A DNA stretch of 8,071 nt. It comes from Acidobacteriaceae bacterium (GTDB lineage Bacteria > Acidobacteriota > Terriglobia > Terriglobales > Acidobacteriaceae). Positions 6,707 through 8,071 of this stretch are shown in pieces. The position numbers and the translations under genes were made by a program. The notes below the pieces were generated by a model that saw only the letters and a program-made list of their open reading frames with translations, was not told the DNA's origin and did not search any database. The stretch lies in contig JASHTU010000238.1 of assembly GCA_030040395.1 (NCBI GenBank), forward strand, positions 1 through 8,071, given 5' to 3'. Every line of letters starts with the position of its first letter. The stretch's first letter is position 1.

Positions 6707-8071
6707 TTAAAACGTTTGCCCCAGGCTGAAAAAGAAATTGAAATGCGGTGCCCCGCCCACGTGCGGCTGCGAGTCGGGGGTCGAAAGCGAGTAATTGATG
6801 TTCACCGGGTAGATGGGCGGATTCAGGTTATAGCTGAAATCGAAGCGAATCGGGCCGATGGGCGTATGGTAGCGCACGCCCATGCCGGGCGTCTGGGAGA
6901 AGTAGTTGAAGTTGCACTTGCCCTGCTGCCCCGTGGAACTCACCGGCCCTGTCGGGTCGTAGCTCTGCGCATCGCCCACCGTGGCCGTCTCCTTGCACAA
7001 ATCGCGGTCGGGCTGGTGAACGCGCACCGCGCTGGCCCAGGCGTCGCCGGCGTCGGTGAACACGTTGCCCATATCTTCAAACAACACCAAGCTCACCGTG
7101 TTGCCCAGCCAGGGCAGCGTGGGTGGCGGCAGGCGCAATTCGGTGCTGTTGATCAGCGCGCCCGCGCCGCCCACCGGGTAGCCGGTTTCCGGGTCCCGCG
7201 GTCCGGCGGCGTTCTGTGAAAACCCGCGCAGCGAAATGGGCCCACCGGCGTACAGCCGCTCCGGCAGCGGAATCAGCCCGCTCGAGCCCGACCCGAACGC
7301 CCGCACCTGCCCGTAGCGGGTGTTGCGCGCCAGCACAATCCGGTCCTTGTCAAACCCGTAGTAGCTCGAGTTCGAGGTGTCGATGCGGTCGAACTCCGCC
7401 TGCGCCCCAAAAAGCTTCGCCGAAAGAAATTCCTGAAAGGTCGTGTAGGTGCCGCGGTGCGCGTCCATCGCCGAGTCCCGCGTATCGCGAATCCAGGTAA
7501 ACGCTGGTCCCGACACGCGCACCGCCGCCGCCAGCTCCGGAATTTCCTGCGGGAATACCTGCAGGCTGCTCGAAGCCACCTTCACGCGGCGGAAATCCAG
7601 TTCGTAGATCATCGTATTCGCTTTGGAAAGCCACGAACCGGGACTGAGAAAGCTCTCGTTCCACCGGAACCCCCCGTCCAGCCGCGACGCCACATACGTC
7701 GTCACGTCCTGCGAGTTGGCGTAGCCGCCGGAAAACGTGAGGCCGAAATTCCGCGCCCCCTCGAAGCGCGGAATCTGGTAGAGCAGGTTGATGCTCTGCT
7801 CCAGCAATCCATACGTTCCCTGCAGCGAGGCCGACTGCTCGCGCCCGAAAAGGTCGTTGCGCGTAATCGCGGCCAGCACGCGCGGGCTCACGCCCGTCTT
7901 TCCGTTGGGATTGCACTTCACGCCCCCGGCGATAGCGCCCTGGCAGTTGTTCTGCGGCTGGCCGGTCTGGGCCTCGAAGCCAAAGCCGTAGGTCAGCGCC
8001 CACCGCCGCGCCTCCACAGCCTGCAGCAACACCGTCTTGTACGCCTCGCTGCCCGCCGGGTTTTCCACGGC
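6707..8071 (-). CDS. Omp85-family outer-membrane protein (BamA/TamA-like), C-terminal beta-barrel, partial
   Basis: This is the membrane-embedded part of an Omp85 insertase/translocase; 454 residues are visible and the N-terminus, including any POTRA domains, is beyond the right edge. The frame is open to 8071, and the GTG at 8066-8068 is an internal Val, not a start. The barrel signature (bacterial surface antigen D15 type) is clear. ERLYAGGPISLRGF (ending at visible residue 284) carries the conserved LRGF loop motif with its Arg. GPRDPETGYPVGG and INSTELRLP follow, then NVFTDAGDAW and GVRYHTPIGPIRFDFSY. The chain ends HFNFFFSLGQTF, a C-terminal beta-signal with terminal Phe. Two cysteine pairs lie in predicted loops (visible residues 43 and 53, and codons at 6995-6997 and 6914-6916). 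Being followed by a chaperone and tamB, it is most simply the TamA-like partner of TamB, but a BamA role cannot be excluded from the barrel alone. Confidence 0.9.
   Translation of the reverse strand, partial: AVENPAGSEAYKTVLLQAVEARRWALTYGFGFEAQTGQPQNNCQGAIAGGVKCNPNGKTGVSPRVLAAITRNDLFGREQSASLQGTYGLLEQSINLLYQIPRFEGARNFGLTFSGGYANSQDVTTYVASRLDGGFRWNESFLSPGSWLSKANTMIYELDFRRVKVASSSLQVFPQEIPELAAAVRVSGPAFTWIRDTRDSAMDAHRGTYTTFQEFLSAKLFGAQAEFDRIDTSNSSYYGFDKDRIVLARNTRYGQVRAFGSGSSGLIPLPERLYAGGPISLRGFSQNAAGPRDPETGYPVGGAGALINSTELRLPPPTLPWLGNTVSLVLFEDMGNVFTDAGDAWASAVRVHQPDRDLCKETATVGDAQSYDPTGPVSSTGQQGKCNFNYFSQTPGMGVRYHTPIGPIRFDFSYNLNPPIYPVNINYSLSTPDSQPHVGGAPHFNFFFSLGQTF

Overview
The window reads as chromosomal DNA from a high-GC, diderm (Gram-negative) bacterium. 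The gene set, the long Ala/Arg-rich proteins and the style of the intergenic repeats suggest Acidobacteriota (Terriglobia-like). That assignment is an inference from general resemblance and was not tested. Every real gene lies on the minus strand, so the biological reading order runs from position 8071 down to 1.

Three genes form a tight outer-membrane biogenesis operon. The first (8071-6707, cut by the window edge) is the C-terminal beta-barrel of an Omp85/BamA/TamA-family outer-membrane protein. After a 37-nt gap made of four octamer tandem repeats comes a small secreted SurA-like chaperone (6669-5815) with no parvulin isomerase domain. Its stop codon overlaps the start of a 1426-residue TamB-family protein (5818-1538) in an ATGA junction. 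The likely arrangement is an Omp85 barrel in the outer membrane, a TamB bridge across the periplasm anchored in the inner membrane, and a periplasmic chaperone made in between, all serving insertion of outer-membrane proteins or transport of lipid.

Downstream of tamB there is no further intact operon gene. About ten bases after the tamB stop begins a short decayed piece of a cytochrome bd oxidase subunit II gene (cydB), about 100 bp long and frameshifted. Next come about 300 bp of non-coding, partly AT-rich DNA holding several short inverted repeats. The window ends inside an IS256-family insertion sequence whose transposase starts with GTG at 1033 and runs off the left edge with 344 codons visible.

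The most unusual non-coding signal is the transposase leader (1034-1100). It encodes a 12-bp hairpin with a 3-nt loop, an outer 7-bp stem followed by U5 (terminator-like), and a competing 8-bp pairing that would cover the bases between the ribosome binding site and the start codon. This looks like a device that keeps transposase production low when transcripts enter from the neighbouring operon. I found no wholly new multi-gene system. The embedded chaperone, the octamer repeat, the cydB relic and the IS leader are the points most worth following up.
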